From contig NZ_CP083582.1 in assembly GCF_020091585.1 (NCBI RefSeq), positions 744,001 through 808,000 on the forward strand: 64,000 bases of DNA. Direction: 5' to 3'. Positions 1 through 9,957 of the stretch are shown in pieces. Made by a program: the position numbers and the translations under genes. The stretch's first letter is position 1, and each line of letters starts with the position of its first letter. This stretch comes from Kovacikia minuta CCNUW1 (GTDB lineage: Bacteria; Cyanobacteriota; Cyanobacteriia; Leptolyngbyales; Leptolyngbyaceae). A model generated the notes under the pieces. That model did not search any database and was not told where the DNA came from. It was given only the letters and a program-made list of their open reading frames with translations.

Positions 1-129
1 TTAAAACCTGGATTTGAAGGGAAGTTAATCGGTAGGTTGGCTTTTGGTTAAATTTCAAAGGGCGTAGGGATTAGGTGCCTTCTGCCCTCTGCCTTCTGCC
101 TTTTGCCTTTCGCTCCACCAGCGCCCTGA

Positions 130-711
130 TTATCTAAAGAAAAATCCATCCCAACGGTTGGTAATTTGAATACGCCCATACCCTAAAAATTGTCCATAGG
201 ACTTTTCTCCGGCTGGAAAAGCTGTTACACCGTATAGATAGATGCCGCCAGTGTCAGGATTGCGGTTGGCATACAGCCCAACGGTGAGGGTTTTGCCAGG
301 AGAGACGGGTGGATCGAAGGTAATGGTAATAGCTTTTGTTTTGGGATCTGCGGTGACATCCTGAATTGGTAATCTCGCTTCAGAGCGATCGCGGTTCCCC
401 TCAAACGCAACCGTACCACCCAGGTCAAAGCGGGCATAATCCACATTGGCTTCCGGGGTAATGACAACTTTTTGCAACGGTTCCCCCGCATCCGACAACA
501 GATTCAGCGTAAAGTAATACCTGGAGCTGATGTAGGGGGCTTTTTGGGTTGCCGTTGCCCCAACCAGACGTGGAGGCTGAGCAAAAGCAACAGACCCATC
601 CGAAAGCTGCACCGCCTGGGCGGGCATGTTGGGGTTACTTACCAGTGCGTTTCCTAAACAGCCGACTGAAATCGCCAGTGCAACCCCCAACCCAAATCGA
701 TCAGTATTCAT
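130..711 (-). CDS. DUF2808 family exported protein
   Basis: The 193-residue product begins with a hydrophobic stretch (about residues 8-25) that reads as a signal peptide, so it is probably exported to the periplasm or cell surface. The rest is a beta-rich domain typical of the cyanobacterial DUF2808 family, including the segments YYFTLNLLSDAGEPLQKV and the C-terminal YGQFLGYGRIQIT, and the length fits the family. No enzymatic motif is visible and the molecular function of DUF2808 is unknown. It stands alone on the minus strand. The ATG at 711 is the only good start. Confidence 0.8.
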   Translation of the reverse strand: MNTDRFGLGVALAISVGCLGNALVSNPNMPAQAVQLSDGSVAFAQPPRLVGATATQKAPYISSRYYFTLNLLSDAGEPLQKVVITPEANVDYARFDLGGTVAFEGNRDRSEARLPIQDVTADPKTKAITITFDPPVSPGKTLTVGLYANRNPDTGGIYLYGVTAFPAGEKSYGQFLGYGRIQITNRWDGFFFR

Positions 712-840
712 TATCTGAATCTTAGCTAAGTATGGATATTCCGGATTTTATTGCAGTCCGGTTTGCGATCGCCCCCCTCCCCAGCATGAAAAGCGGGAAG
801 CAGAGACCAGGAGCCAGAAGATAAGGGACTCACCGAGAAC

Positions 841-876
841 TCCCATCCCCCCATCCCCCCATCCCCCCATCCCTGG
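841..876. repeat. Tandem ATCCCCCC repeat
   Basis: About four copies of an 8-base unit ATCCCCCC lie in the 390-base gap between the DUF2808 gene and the PCP-reductase-like gene. The same gap also carries CAGGAGC-type words (about 795-825). I see no gene in 712-1102. Confidence 0.7.
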
Positions 877-1102
877 GGTTGGATTCATCGAGCGAAATTG
901 AACTTCATCGGAATCCCTGTCCCCATCACCTTTACAATAGATCTCTGTAGCAATGACTGAGCAAGGGCAATCCCACTTCGTTGATTAATCCTAGCGCTTT
1001 CCCCACAAGCTACCCGCGACCCTTAATCCTTAGAAATTAAAAAACTACCCCTGAATCAACTTGAAACGGGCTAGATGACTGATTACATAAAGGCAGCTTG
1101 AT

Positions 1103-1273
1103 ATGAGCGACACACTTAGATGGACTCCAGAGGCAAAAGCCAAACTCAAGCAGATTCCTTTTTTTGTGCGCTCTCAGGCGCGTGGACGGATTGAAGCCTT
1201 GGCACGAGAAGCGGAGCTAGACACGGTTACGATCGAATTGGTCGAACAGGCGCGATCGGAGTTTGGGCAATAG
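1103..1273 (+). CDS. PCP-reductase-like small protein (PF08369 type)
   Basis: A 56-residue protein. The pattern [19 protein letters not shown], then [26 protein letters not shown], matches the short PCP_red domain found at the C-terminus of ChlB/BchB (light-independent protochlorophyllide reductase) and as free-standing small cyanobacterial proteins. It has no signal peptide or membrane segment. The start ATG has AAAGG about 10 bases upstream. The role of the free-standing form is not established, and a regulatory or assembly role in chlorophyll metabolism is only inference. Confidence 0.75.
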   Translation: MSDTLRWTPEAKAKLKQIPFFVRSQARGRIEALAREAELDTVTIELVEQARSEFGQ

Positions 1274-1338
1274 GGTTGTCAGGGATGAAGATACCTGTAC
1301 CCCGTACCCAACTTAAAACTCTTAAAAACTTAGAACTT

Positions 1339-2160
1339 CTAATTCTCAATTCTCTTGAGAGATGTAACACTGAGGTTGAGAATTGGAAATCGACGGATCA
1401 GCCCCCCAAAGGGAACTTCACGGTTAAGCTGATGGGCTTCCTGCCAGAGCGATCGTGATTCCTTAACCTGCCAACCATAGGGCTGAAAAAACTGGTTCCC
1501 ATCCTTGGGCGCAAACTGAAATTTGACCTCGCTGGCACCCCGTTCCTGTTTCACCCGCAGGTGTGCCAACTTCGCTGCCAGAGGTGAAACCAAATCGGTC
1601 AGCCAACCAGAAAAATGAGGCTGGCGATGCAAAGCCGTTGCCAGGTTACCAACCTGATGGGGACTGAGGTAAATCAGTAATCCTTCCGTTATCACAAGAA
1701 CCTTCTTTGCTGCCTGATTAATTTTGGAGAACAGGAGGTGACGCTGTTCTGGATGGGTCAAGTCGAGGGCGATCGACTCCAACTGACAAACAGGTTGCGC
1801 CCCCGCTAACTGCTCCTGCTTGTATGCCAATAGCGCGGGCAAATCCACCTCAATCCATCGCAGAGTGGCAGGTAAACCCATCCGATAGGGGCGCGTATCC
1901 AGTCCGGCTGCCAAATTGAGAATGGCGTCTCCCCCCTGTTGAATATGGTGCAAAATGAGCTGATCCAGAATGCAGGTGCGGGTCGTGACCAGCCAACCGA
2001 TGGAGCGATCGCCCTGCATTTTGTGATAAATCTGCTCTCCCTGTACCCCGGCTAATCGACGGGCAAAGGGGTCGTGAAACAAAGCATCCGGGCGCTCTGT
2101 CTCCAGCGCACGGGCAAACGCAACGGCACGGGCAGTATCTGAGACACTTTGGAGGAGCAT
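1339..2160 (-). CDS. Class I SAM-dependent methyltransferase, leucine carboxyl methyltransferase-like family
   Basis: The 273-residue product has the hallmarks of the LCMT/PPM family of putative O-methyltransferases: the N-terminal SVSDTARAVAFARALETERPDALFHDPFARRL, then the SAM-binding motif NLAAGLDTRPYRM near residues 83-95, then an acidic loop and LVITEGLLIYLSP. Members methylate carboxyl or hydroxyl groups of small molecules, often polyketides. The substrate cannot be told here because no biosynthetic neighbours are present. It is predicted to be cytosolic, and the length is normal. The gene stands alone, with heptamer repeats upstream. Confidence 0.82.
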   Translation of the reverse strand: MLLQSVSDTARAVAFARALETERPDALFHDPFARRLAGVQGEQIYHKMQGDRSIGWLVTTRTCILDQLILHHIQQGGDAILNLAAGLDTRPYRMGLPATLRWIEVDLPALLAYKQEQLAGAQPVCQLESIALDLTHPEQRHLLFSKINQAAKKVLVITEGLLIYLSPHQVGNLATALHRQPHFSGWLTDLVSPLAAKLAHLRVKQERGASEVKFQFAPKDGNQFFQPYGWQVKESRSLWQEAHQLNREVPFGGLIRRFPILNLSVTSLKRIEN

Positions 2161-2170
2161 TGGGAAGATC

Positions 2171-2300
2171 AGGGGTTAGGGGCTAGGGGCTAGGGGCTAG
2201 GGGCTAGGGAATTGTGACCAATCACGAATAATCAATCACGAATAATCAATTGCCCATTTCCATCATTCATCATTCAAAACTCATCATTCATAACTTTCAA
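2171..2300. repeat. Heptamer repeats (GGGCTAG, then ATCATTC type)
   Basis: A run of GGGCTAG units (about 2175-2209) is followed by ATCATTC/AAAACTC-type words to about 2300. The reading frame of the next gene stays open through part of the second run, which explains an apparent N-terminal extension that is probably not translated. Confidence 0.7.
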
Positions 2301-2303
2301 TTC

Positions 2304-3539
2304 ATGCACTCTCCTATTCGTATCTTGATTGCCATCTGGTTGCTCTGGTTATTTATTCTGCTAGGGTACCAGTCGGCTGTTGCTGCCCGGCTTTCGCTTC
2401 AGAAGCCCGATACCGTCCTGCACTGGACAGCAGGACAAACACTGGGCAAGGGCACCAGCTCCTATCTCAAAGAACCCTTCATGAATAGCCAGGTGGCATG
2501 GGATTCCGAATTTTACCTGTCGATCGCCCTACAGGGCTACGATGATCCAGCCATTCGCACCATTCCAGCTCAACCAGACGCACTCCCCCCTTTCCGTCGT
2601 CCCCTTTCATTAAACTACGCTTTTTTCCCGGTCTATCCTATGTTGATCCGTCTGGTTTCCTTTCCCTTACGGATACTGAGGTTGAATGCGATCGCCACCG
2701 CCACCCTGGCAGGGGTTTTGATCTCAGCCCTGGGAACGTTAGCGGCAATGTTGGCACTCTGGAACCTGGCACGTCAAGAATTGGGCGATGAAGGTGGTAT
2801 TCGGGCAGCTTTTTATTTGATTACCTTCCCAATGGGTTTTTTTCTGACCCAGGTTTATACAGAAGGTTTATTTGTGGGGCTTTCGTTTGGGAGCCTGGCA
2901 CTGCTAAACCGCAAACAGTGGTCAGGGGCGGGCTTGCTGGCAACGATCGCGACGATGACACGGGCAGTGGGCATCTTTCTGGTTATCCCCCTGGCACTGG
3001 CATGGCTAAAAGAATTTGGGCAATCCCGTAGCAGTTCCCGCTTCGGCGATCGACGGCTGGTTGCCCAGGGTTTGCTGGTAATTTTGCCCGTCCTCACCCT
3101 GCTGGCGTGGAAACGCTCCTTTTGGGGGGTGGCTTTCAGCCTGGTCGAGAAGCACTATTTCAACTGTCAGCCCTTGGTATTGACCAAAGCCTGGTTCGCC
3201 TGGCGAGATGCCTTCCTGTCCCTATTTGGCAGTAACCCTCAGACAGCCGTTTATTTCGCGATCGAACTGGCTGCCGTATTGTTGGGTCTTATCGCCTGTT
3301 GGCAAACCTGGCAACGTTACCCTGGCATCACCCTCTACGGATTGGCAGTCATCGGAGTTTCCATGACCTGTGGGATTGCCCAGGGCATGCCCCGTTATGT
3401 GCTGGCAGTCCCCTCTATCTTTCTAGTGTTGAGCCGCTGGGGAGCGCAGGTGGTTTGCGATCGAGCCTGGACACTGCTCAGCATCCTGCTCCTGGGCATG
3501 CTGGCAACCCTATTCACCTTCAACATGTGGGTTGGATAA
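2304..3539 (+). CDS. PIG-V-like mannosyltransferase, integral membrane glycosyltransferase
   Basis: About 411 residues with roughly nine or ten hydrophobic segments. After the first membrane helix there is a long extracytoplasmic loop with WDSEFYLSIALQGYD, which resembles the acidic catalytic loop of GT-C glycosyltransferases. The following FFPVYPMLIRLV, MGFFLTQVYTEGLFVGLS and MTRAVGIFLVIPL segments match the bacterial relatives of GPI mannosyltransferase 2 (PIG-V, PF04188). It probably transfers a sugar from a lipid-linked donor on the outer face of the membrane. I chose the internal ATG at 2304 because the 18 codons before it are repeat-derived. Confidence 0.75.
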   Translation: MHSPIRILIAIWLLWLFILLGYQSAVAARLSLQKPDTVLHWTAGQTLGKGTSSYLKEPFMNSQVAWDSEFYLSIALQGYDDPAIRTIPAQPDALPPFRRPLSLNYAFFPVYPMLIRLVSFPLRILRLNAIATATLAGVLISALGTLAAMLALWNLARQELGDEGGIRAAFYLITFPMGFFLTQVYTEGLFVGLSFGSLALLNRKQWSGAGLLATIATMTRAVGIFLVIPLALAWLKEFGQSRSSSRFGDRRLVAQGLLVILPVLTLLAWKRSFWGVAFSLVEKHYFNCQPLVLTKAWFAWRDAFLSLFGSNPQTAVYFAIELAAVLLGLIACWQTWQRYPGITLYGLAVIGVSMTCGIAQGMPRYVLAVPSIFLVLSRWGAQVVCDRAWTLLSILLLGMLATLFTFNMWVG

Positions 3540-3583
3540 AAATATCCAAGTTGTTAATGCGGATGTCGAGCTAATTTTGCAAC

Positions 3584-4222
3584 TTACCAACTGGTGGGTT
3601 TAGAAATAATTGAGCCATCTAGCAACACGTAGGGATTGGGAAATTGGTGTTTTACATACTGTTCTTTCTTAATTTCAAAAGACCCCGGTGCCAACTTTAC
3701 CAATTCTTGATTCTTTCGCTTGTACGGAAAGGCAAAAATAACTTTCTTGTTACTGAAAAGCTGTTTTGCAGTCCTGACTGCTGGGGCCAAATCAGTGTCA
3801 CCTGTAACAAGGACGACCGTATCACAGCTGTCTGTAACAAAAAGTTCCAGTAATTTGACTGCTAACGCTACATCAGTTTCCTTTTCTTCACGGCGATAAA
3901 AGTTGTGCTTACAGGACGGGCAGCGCATGGACTTTCGCTTGAATCGATTCAGTTCTGCAATCACTCCTGTTGCTTGCAGACACCTGATAAAACTTCTATG
4001 TCGTCTCGTAACGTCAGGATCGCTTGCTTCTAAATGCGTTGCCAGAGCTGAAAAGTAATGAATCTCATGAAGGGATGCAGTTTTGCCGAGGAGATAAATA
4101 TACGATGAACAAAGACTTCGAATATCGAGCCATTTTGTGGATACACCACCTAAATCATGAGCAGCGTCACGAACTGAATGGTATAAATTAAAACCATCAA
4201 TAATGAAGGTGACTCGAACCAT
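3584..4222 (-). CDS. NYN domain (LabA/DUF88-like) putative RNase
   Basis: The product (about 212 residues from the ATG at 4222) opens with MVRVTFIIDGFNLYHS, the first acidic motif of the NYN/PIN-like nuclease fold. It continues with ETDVALAVKLLELF and VLVTGDTDLAPAVR, which supply the other conserved aspartates. A CPSC pair (C-x2-C) just before the second motif may bind metal. The family is related to LabA, which affects circadian output in Synechococcus, and to predicted RNA-processing nucleases. A slightly longer frame opens at 4261, but the ATG at 4222 directly precedes the domain. It is a single gene with no clear partner. Confidence 0.82.
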   Translation of the reverse strand: MVRVTFIIDGFNLYHSVRDAAHDLGGVSTKWLDIRSLCSSYIYLLGKTASLHEIHYFSALATHLEASDPDVTRRHRSFIRCLQATGVIAELNRFKRKSMRCPSCKHNFYRREEKETDVALAVKLLELFVTDSCDTVVLVTGDTDLAPAVRTAKQLFSNKKVIFAFPYKRKNQELVKLAPGSFEIKKEQYVKHQFPNPYVLLDGSIISKPTSW

Positions 4223-4420
4223 ACTCTCATAAAACAAAAGACCCGATGGATCGTAATCCAACGGGGGCCAGTGAGCTTGCGCCCAACTGGGGATGATCTA
4301 TTTTTAGTCTACGCATCTCTACAGCGAACTGCAACTATTTTGCTGAATTCTGCTGGCAGCGTTTATACTCCTAATTCGTTTAGGATCAAAGAGTTTCCGC
4401 TCTGACAAGGTTCGTTGATC

Positions 4421-6189
4421 ATGGCACAATCCCGACTGCGTAAATTGGGGACTTACCTGCGTCCTCACTGGAAAAAAGCAGTTTTGGGCGTTTTCGCACT
4501 TCTAATTACCAACGCATTGGGAGTCTATATTCCCCTCCAGATTCGGGACGGGGTTGACAAACTCCGGTTTGACTTTGACTTTGGACAAATTTGGTACTAC
4601 GTCCTTTTGGTAACTGCCCTGGCAACCATGATGTGGGTTGCGCGGATGGCATCGCGCATCTGGTTGTTTGGCATCGGTCGCCAGGTCGAATTTGATCTGA
4701 AGCAGAAAATTTTTGCCCATCTATTAAAACTGGAACCCTCCTATTTCTCTGAAAATACCGTCGGTGACCTGATTACACGGGCAACCAGTGACGTGGATAA
4801 TATTCGCCGATTGCTGGGTTTCGCAGTATTGAGCCTGGTGAATATGATCTTTGCCTATGGCATGCGACTCCCCGTCATGCTGGCGATTAGCTGGAAACTG
4901 AGCGTTCTCTCGCTTTCGGTTTACCCAATTATGCTGGTGCTGGTTCAGCTTTTTAGCAATCAGCTGCGATTCCAGCAGCTTGCGGTTCAAGAAGAACTTT
5001 CCAGCCTGAGCGAGCTGATTCAGGAAGATATGAGCGGCATTTCTCTGGTAAAAATTTATGCCCAGGAGGAAAATGAACAGCAGGCTTTTAACCAACTGAA
5101 TCATCAGTTATTGGATGTCAACCTGGTTCTGGCAAAAACCCGCAATATCCTGTTTCCATTGCTGCGGGGCTTGGCAAGCATCAGCCTGTTGATTGTTCTC
5201 TGGTTTGGCTTGGACGAGATTGATAACCAAGCCATTACCGTTGGTGATTTTATTGCCCTGTTGATTTATGTGGAACAATTGGCATTTCCCACAGCCCTCC
5301 TGGGCTTTACGATTACGGCATAGCCAGCGGGGTGAGGTCAGTATTGATCGAATCGAGTCAATTCTGACCGTGCAGCCCAAAATTCAGGATGCGACCGATG
5401 CGATCGCCCTACCCCTGTCGCAGGTTCAGGGTCGCCTCACCGCCCGTGACCTGACCTTCACCTACCCGATCGTGGGCAATGGGGGCAAACCTGTAGAACC
5501 TGCCCTGAATCGCATTAGCTTTGTCATCGAACCCCAGGAGACGATCGCAATTGTGGGTCCGATCGGCTCTGGCAAGTCAACCCTGGCCAATGCGCTCGCC
5601 CCGGCTGCTGGAAATTGCCCCCAGGCAATTATTTCTGGACAGATATGACATTACCCAACTGCGGTTGCACGATTTACGCGGTGCGATCGCCTACGTTCCC
5701 CAGGACAGTTTCCTGTTCAGTACCACAATCAAAAACAACATCCGCTATGGCAACCCCTACGCCGAAGAAGCCGATGTAATCAACGCGGCCAAGCAAGCCC
5801 AAATTCACGGTGAAATTCTAAATTTTCCCCATCAGTACGAAACTGTTGTGGGAGAACGGGGAATTACCCTTTCGGGGGGGCAGCGCCAGCGCACTGCCCT
5901 TGCCCGCGCCCTGCTAATTGATGCTCCAATTTTGATTCTGGATGATGCCCTCTCCAGCGTGGACAATCAAACTGCCACCCAGATTTTGAAAAACCTGTCA
6001 GAAGGCACCGATCGTAAAACCGTAATTTTTATCTCCCACCAGCTTTCTGCTGCGGCCACTGCGGATCGAATTTTTGTGATGGATCGGGGCGAAATGATTC
6101 AAATGGGAACCCATGCAGAATTAGTCGGGCGATCGGGAGTATACCAAACCCTATGGAACCAACACCAGCTAGAAGAAATTTTGCAGTGA
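4421..6189 (+). CDS. ABC exporter, fused permease and ATPase (two frameshifts as sequenced)
   Basis: This is a fused ABC exporter of the MsbA/lipid-A or multidrug type. The first part (4421-5323) encodes the six-helix membrane domain and stops after LLGFTITA. The next frame resumes with RGEVSIDRIESILTV and the Walker A region GPIGSGKS. The third frame carries YVPQDSFLF (Q-loop), LSGGQRQR-type signature and ILDDALSS (Walker B). Removing one base near 5323 and one near 5598 restores a single protein of about 588 residues, the usual length. Either the gene is dead or, more likely, the sequence has insertion errors. The ATG at 4421 is preferred over the upstream TTG. Confidence 0.85.
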
Positions 6190-6191
6190 CG

Positions 6192-7329
6192 TTACCGCTG
6201 CAAACTACGGGGGTCAAGGGCATCCCGCAGCCCATCGCCTAATAGGTTAAACGCCAACACGGTTAGAATAATCAGCACCGCTGGGGGCCAGATTAGCCAG
6301 GGTTGTAACACCAGAATAGACGCATTGGTTGCCAGGGAAAGCATATTCCCCCAGGAGGGGTCGGGTTGCTGAATTCCCAGCCCAATCAGGCTCAGAACGG
6401 ACTCTGCCACAATGAAGCTGGGAATGGCAAGGGTCGCTGAAATGATGACATAGGTCGCGGTCTGGGGCAGGATGTGGCGCATGATGATATACAGGGACTT
6501 GCCTCCCATTGCCCGTGCTGCCTGCACAAATTCCCGTTCTTTAATCGAGAGAACCTCCCCCCGAATCACCCGCGCCAGGCTCGCCCAACTAATAAACGAC
6601 GTGATCAGGATAATCAGCAGAAACCGTTGGGCACTGGATAAACCGGGGGGTAGCACCGCAGCCAAAGCAACCAATAGGTAAAGACTGGGGATGGTCATCA
6701 ACACTTCCACCAGACGCATCAGGGTGCTGTCGAGCAGTCCGCCAAAGTAGCCAGAGATGCCGCCAACCAGCATTCCCAGGGGAAACGAGATGGCAATCCC
6801 CACCAGACCAATGCTGAGGCTTATTCGCCCACCATGTACCAGACGACTGAATTGGTCCCGTGCCTGCTCATCCGTTCCCAACAGGTTAAATTTGCCCGGT
6901 CCATCCGTCCCAAACAGGTGAAGATTGCCAGGAATGCCAGAAAATACCTCCACCTCATCAAACCGGGGATCTGTCAAAGAAAACCGGGTGGGTAAGGGTA
7001 ATTTAATTTGCAAAAAACGATATTCTGAACCCTGAACAAACAGCCTTAAGGGAGAGGGTTTAGACCGATCGACAATCAGTTTGCGATCGCCCGTATTCAA
7101 ATCCACCGGCCCCTGAGTTGTGGGATAAACATGCGGACCAATCATTTGACCTGACTCGTCCTGCCAGTAAATCTGAGTGGGCGGCAATAGTGCCCCATCC
7201 GGTTGAGATGCGTAGGGGTCGTAGGGGGCTACAAACTCAGCCCGCTATCACTGCCAGGTAAAAGATCACTAATACCACAGCGCCCAATCGCGCCAGAGGA
7301 TTATTCTTTAGTCGTTGCCACCAGTTCAT
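6192..7329 (-). CDS. ABC transporter permease, DppC/OppC type (frameshift near 7243)
   Basis: The main frame (6192-7187) encodes a binding-protein-dependent permease with the DppC signature region EREFVQAARAMGGKSLYIIMRHILPQ and several membrane helices. It lacks the first helix that this family needs. Upstream, from the ATG at 7329, a second frame encodes MNWWQRLKNNPLARLGAVV and a hydrophobic stretch, then hits a stop. Deleting one C at 7241-7243 fuses the two into EFVAPYDPYASQPDG and the main frame. The soluble insert between helices 1 and 2 (about 100 residues) is larger than in E. coli DppC but usual in cyanobacteria. It likely imports peptides or similar solutes. It is convergent with the exporter gene, 2 bases away. 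Confidence 0.83.
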
Positions 7330-7333
7330 AAAA

Positions 7334-7418
7334 GGGGGTGTGGGGTGTGGGGTGTAGGGTCTGGGGTGTAGAAATCAATTCTATAGCAGGTGTCAGGTGT
7401 TAGGTGTCAGGTGTCGGG
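7334..7418. repeat. Heptamer repeats (GGGGTGT and TGTCAGG types)
   Basis: Copies of GGGGTGT (7334-7370) are followed by TGTCAGG/TGTTAGG units (7388-7417). They lie in the 270-base gap upstream of the permease, where I see no gene. C-rich words of the CCCCCAT type continue at 7500-7600. Confidence 0.65.
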
Positions 7419-7601
7419 GAGGAAATAGCCAACGCAAAAAGTTTCGGGGTATCAGATGTCCTAACTTTTATGGGTATGGCTATATAAGATTACACAAAGC
7501 TTCCCCCCTTCCCTAAGCACATAAATTTCATCTCCCCCATTTCCCCAGCTCCCCCATTTCCCTAGCTCCCCATCACCCCCATCACCCCCACTCCCCACTC
7601 C

Positions 7602-8439
7602 CTACTCCTGCGGCTTCTCATGCTCAATCACAAACACGTTGGAGTAGAGGTTGGCAATGATTTGTTTGCCCTGCTGGGTCAGAGATAGGTAGAATAGCGC
7701 CTCTTTGATATAGGGGAAGACGCCATGCCAGTAGAATTTGGGGTAATTTTTGCGTAAATCTCCAGGATGGCGGTAGCCGAGGGCTTTATTAACGCCCGTT
7801 TCTTCAAATTCGTAAAACAGGGCACTGATTTTTTTCAGGTAACGGGGGTCGCTGAGTTGCCCGATTAGATCGGAAGCCCGCAGCAAACCTGGGAAGTTCA
7901 TCGTGTCCTGATGATCCTCAGCGGCGGGAACGGGAAAGCGGGTGAGTTCAATATTCCGTTTGATCAGCTCTGCATCAATCAGTTTGTGTCCACCAAATCG
8001 TTCTTCAATAAACAGCTTGGCGCGATCGACATGGTAGGGAGTTAGCCCTGCATCCGTGGAACCCGGTGGCAGGGAAATCATCGTGCCATTTTTGCCAGTG
8101 GCATACAAACTATCCTGATCCTGGCGGCAGACCCCTTTAACGTAACCAATGTCGTGACAAACCAGCGAAATGACTGAAGTGCAGCCAGTCTTCACAGGAA
8201 ACTCCCCCTTCGCGAATATGCTTTCCTCGCAGAATTTCTTGCCCAACCAGGGTTACCAGAATGGAATGTTCCACATTGTGATAGAGGGCGTCGCTATTGG
8301 CAATGTTTTCCATTGCCATTGAGCCAACCCAGGCAATAATTTCCTCATAGTCAGACTTCCACCCTCCATAGGTACGGCGATACCCTTCCTTGAGTTTGGT
8401 CACAAAGTCTTCAATGAGGAGTTCTGTGGCATTAAACAT
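7602..8439 (-). CDS. HD-domain metal-dependent phosphohydrolase (frameshift near 8175)
   Basis: The N-terminal frame (from the ATG at 8439) carries YHNVEHS, and the second frame carries VISLVCHDIGY. Together they give the H...HD...D metal-binding arrangement of HD phosphohydrolases. The two frames overlap around 8174-8178, where removal of one base joins GGVSCEDWLHF to VISLVCHDIGY and gives one protein of about 278 residues. Such enzymes hydrolyse phosphate esters, often nucleotides, but the substrate is not evident. It is predicted to be cytosolic and single-gene. Confidence 0.8.
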
Positions 8440-9017
8440 TCTGGCTGCTCACTTTTGCTAGGTGCAGGACAAGGTGAATCCAAGGAGCTGTCACACTCGA
8501 TTGATCAACACTCTATACACACTCTTATAAGGGATTGAGCGATGAATGATGAAGAGGTATCGCACCCTATTACACCCATTTGTAGTGACTATCTAACAGT
8601 CCTTTCAATCCAGCGATCGATCAATCCGGTAGCTTCAAGATCAGTTATATAGCAATCCGATTTAGATAGAGAGATTTAGGGGGAAATGGGGAGGGAGTCA
8701 GGGGTGAGGAGATGGGGAAAGTGAGGGAGGTGAGGGAAGTGAGGGGTGAGGGGGTGAGGAAGATAGGGGAGAGCAACTTAAAACTCAAAACTTAAAACTC
8801 AAAACTTTCTACTGCCTACCCCCTAACACCTGCCACCTGTTAGCAAAAGCATGGGGAGAAACGTGAAGGAAACCTGTATGAACCAGTTTGCGAACTGTCC
8901 CCCTGGAAAGGAGTGATCCGATCGGCAACTCTTAACTTATGTGTTGGGTGCTGGCGTAGCAACAGGTTTTCTGACTGAGCTGCGTTTTGTAATGGAGTAT
9001 CTAAGCCACTGAATATC
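8440..9017. other. Intergenic region with heptamer repeats
   Basis: No convincing gene. GTGAGGG/GAGGTGA-type words occur at about 8690-8770, then AACTCAA-type words at 8775-8808. The segment also holds the promoters of the divergent HD gene and the sigma factor gene, but I cannot place -35/-10 elements with confidence. Confidence 0.6.
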
Positions 9018-9676
9018 ATGAGTTCTTCTTTGCTAACGTCCTGTTCCTCTGTTAAGGAAGGGATTTCTTGTCTGCCCACGTCAACCAGAGGTTTGCCCAG
9101 TGAGGAACTGGTTCGACGCTGTCAGGATAGACATTCCCCCGACAAGAAGGCGTTTTCTGAATTACTTCGACGCTACCAAATTCATGTGGAAAAGATTTTG
9201 TGTCATCGTGGCACCCGACTGGCAAGATCGAGCGGATTTGGTTCAGGAGGTTTGGATTCGAGTTTACCGGAACATTCCACGATTAACTGAACCCGGAAAA
9301 TTTCCAGGTTGGTTAAGTCGGATTACCACCAATTTGTTCTATGACGAACTCCGTAAACGCAAACGGATGGCCCCGCTATTGTCTCTGGACGCACCGATGA
9401 TGGTAGAAGATGGCGAACTCGAATGGGAATTAGCAGCCGCAACCCCGGAGCCAGATGACGGAGCTGAAACGGCTGGAGTTTTATGGTCAACTGCAAACAG
9501 CGATCGCCGAACTACCTGATATTTTTCGCACAACGATTATGCTGCGAGAAATTGAGGGCATGACCTACGAAGAAATCGCTGAAATTACCCAGGCGACACT
9601 AGGTACGGTGAAATCCAGAATTGCCCGTGCCCGCTACCGGCTCCAGGTGCAGCTTCAGCCTTATTTGGAAGCGTAG
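9018..9676 (+). CDS. ECF-type RNA polymerase sigma factor (two frameshifts as sequenced)
   Basis: Three overlapping frames together encode an ECF sigma factor of about 218 residues. The first gives SEELVRRCQ and AFSELLRRYQIHVEKILCH. The second gives DRADLVQEVWIRVYRNIPRL (region 2, -10 recognition) and ITTNLFYDELRKRKR. The third gives LPDIFRTTIMLREIEGMTYEEIAEI and LGTVKSRIARARYRL (region 4 helix-turn-helix). One extra base near 9208 and one near 9460 separate the frames. The ATG at 9018 is well placed. No anti-sigma gene follows; the next gene, facing it, is an HtrA protease, which hints at an envelope-stress role (inference). Confidence 0.85.
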
Positions 9677-9823
9677 GGGTGGGGATCTGACAGGGATCAA
9701 CAGGTAGCCCAACGCGTTGGACGCACCCCCAAGCATGAAAATCAGAATCCAAAAACCAGGAGTCAGGAGGCAGAGTGCCTCTCTGCTCCTGACTCCTAGC
9801 TCCTGGATACTAAATTTCTAGTC

Positions 9824-9923
9824 ATACCAATTTGAATTGGAAACGCGACAGATCGGGTAGGGGCGTTTGGCTAAACGCCCTTACAGGATGTTGATGTGCC
9901 ACGAAGACTATTTAATTGGGTAT
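9824..9923 (+). mobile_element. MITE-like element, copy 1 (100 bp)
   Basis: The element begins ATACCAATTTGAATTGG and ends AATTGGGTAT, so the ends are near-inverted repeats (ATACC-AATT and ATACCCAATT). The centre is a palindrome, GGGGCGTTTGG / CTAAACGCCC. A second, inverted copy with a duplicated core lies at 20654-20825. It has no coding capacity, so it would depend on a transposase supplied elsewhere. Confidence 0.75.
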
Positions 9924-9957
9924 CAGTAAGCAGCGGTGTCTCACCACCTACCACCTA